Part shown: positions 63,883 to 64,000 of the stretch, in pieces
Layout: each line of letters starts with the position of its first letter
Numbering within the stretch: the stretch's first letter is position 1
Source: Brachyspira pilosicoli
GTDB taxonomy: Bacteria; Spirochaetota; Brachyspiria; Brachyspirales; Brachyspiraceae
Assembly: GCF_036997485.1 (NCBI RefSeq)
Contig: NZ_JAWLPU010000002.1
Coordinates: 124,001-188,000 of the forward strand
Reading direction: 5' to 3'
DNA length: 64,000 bases
Notes under the pieces: model-generated
The model's database searches: none
Told to the model about the DNA's origin: nothing
The model's input: the letters and a program-made list of their open reading frames with translations, nothing else
Made by a program: the position numbers and the translations under genes

Positions 63883-64000
63883 ATGCCAGAAATAGAATCT
63901 AGAATATTAGGAAAAGTAGAAGTTTCTGATAACAATTTATATCACCTTAACGGCAGCATATTAGCATTTGAGGACTATGATGAGTTTTATTTGCTTAATA
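63883..64000 (+). CDS. fliW: flagellar assembly factor FliW (partial, C-terminus outside window)
   Basis: The first 39 codons are present: MPEIESRILGKVEVSDNNLY, then a glycine-isoleucine-phenylalanine-glutamate turn (GSILAFEDYDEFYLLN) as in FliW (I-x-F-x-x-G-I-x-G-F-E). FliW binds flagellin and the regulator CsrA to balance filament synthesis. AAAGGAAA precedes the ATG. Its place directly after flgL is the usual flgL-fliW-csrA order, so csrA is expected just beyond the window. Confidence 0.85.
   Translation, partial: MPEIESRILGKVEVSDNNLYHLNGSILAFEDYDEFYLLN

Noticed and set aside
1-64000. tRNA, rRNA, tmRNA or CRISPR arrays
   Set aside because: I read the gaps on both strands and saw no cloverleaf-like GC-rich arms, rRNA blocks, or regularly spaced direct repeats with unique spacers.

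Overview
The window is strongly AT-rich chromosomal DNA that reads like an intestinal spirochaete of the genus Brachyspira. The reasons are A/T-dominated coding sequence, a large secreted ankyrin protein, spirochaete-type lipoproteins, a flgL-fliW pair behind a sigma-28-type promoter, and heptose (hldD), glycogen (glgC) and DXP-pathway (dxs) genes. The genus is inferred from gene content and style, not from a search. I found no rRNA, tRNA, CRISPR array, transposase or prophage.

Layout. 1-12.7 kb holds housekeeping genes: rplI (cut by the left edge), a CMD/AhpD-like protein, an AddA-type helicase-nuclease, an orphan gene, a dolichol-phosphate-mannose-synthase-like glycosyltransferase, ftsY-aroA, an ankyrin protein, hisS and a secreted protein with Thr/Asn-rich repeats. 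12.9-24.2 kb is largely envelope: a GHL10-type lipoprotein and a SpoIID-type protein side by side, an aldehyde dehydrogenase, deoD, then a minus-strand run of a putative barrel protein, ftsW, murG and hldD, and glgC. 24.2-32 kb has two tandem paralogous lipoproteins, a rhodanese lipoprotein, polA followed by HAD, TPR and GGDEF genes, and a C45-type acyltransferase.

32.4-41.1 kb is a coherent catabolic locus: two zinc alcohol dehydrogenases, an MFS transporter, a class II aldolase, a PfkB kinase, an aldo/keto reductase, a DeoR regulator and a dicarboxylate-type symporter. The order suggests a polyol is imported, oxidised to a ketose, phosphorylated and cleaved. 41.5-51.4 kb holds a 1917-residue alpha-2-macroglobulin with an intact thioester, an RluA-type pseudouridine synthase, hom and dxs. 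51.8-62.3 kb holds an M50-like membrane protein, an M20 amidohydrolase-dapA-dapB operon behind a small ORF, a glycine amidinotransferase behind another small ORF, a MATE exporter, a GNAT enzyme and two poorly known proteins. The right edge is flgL and the start of fliW.

The most unusual structure lies between genes. At least seven copies of one hairpin element (A), three clear copies of a second (B) and a pair of longer palindromes (C) occupy every long gap between convergent genes and several other gaps. Stem sequences differ between copies while staying complementary, and the loops carry interchangeable GC-richer cassettes, one of which (18 bp) is shared by A and B. Promoters of the TTGACA/TATAAT type are easy to see throughout. 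Two of them, at polA and the pseudouridine synthase, end in the identical string TATAATAAAAAAATG, which predicts leaderless mRNAs.
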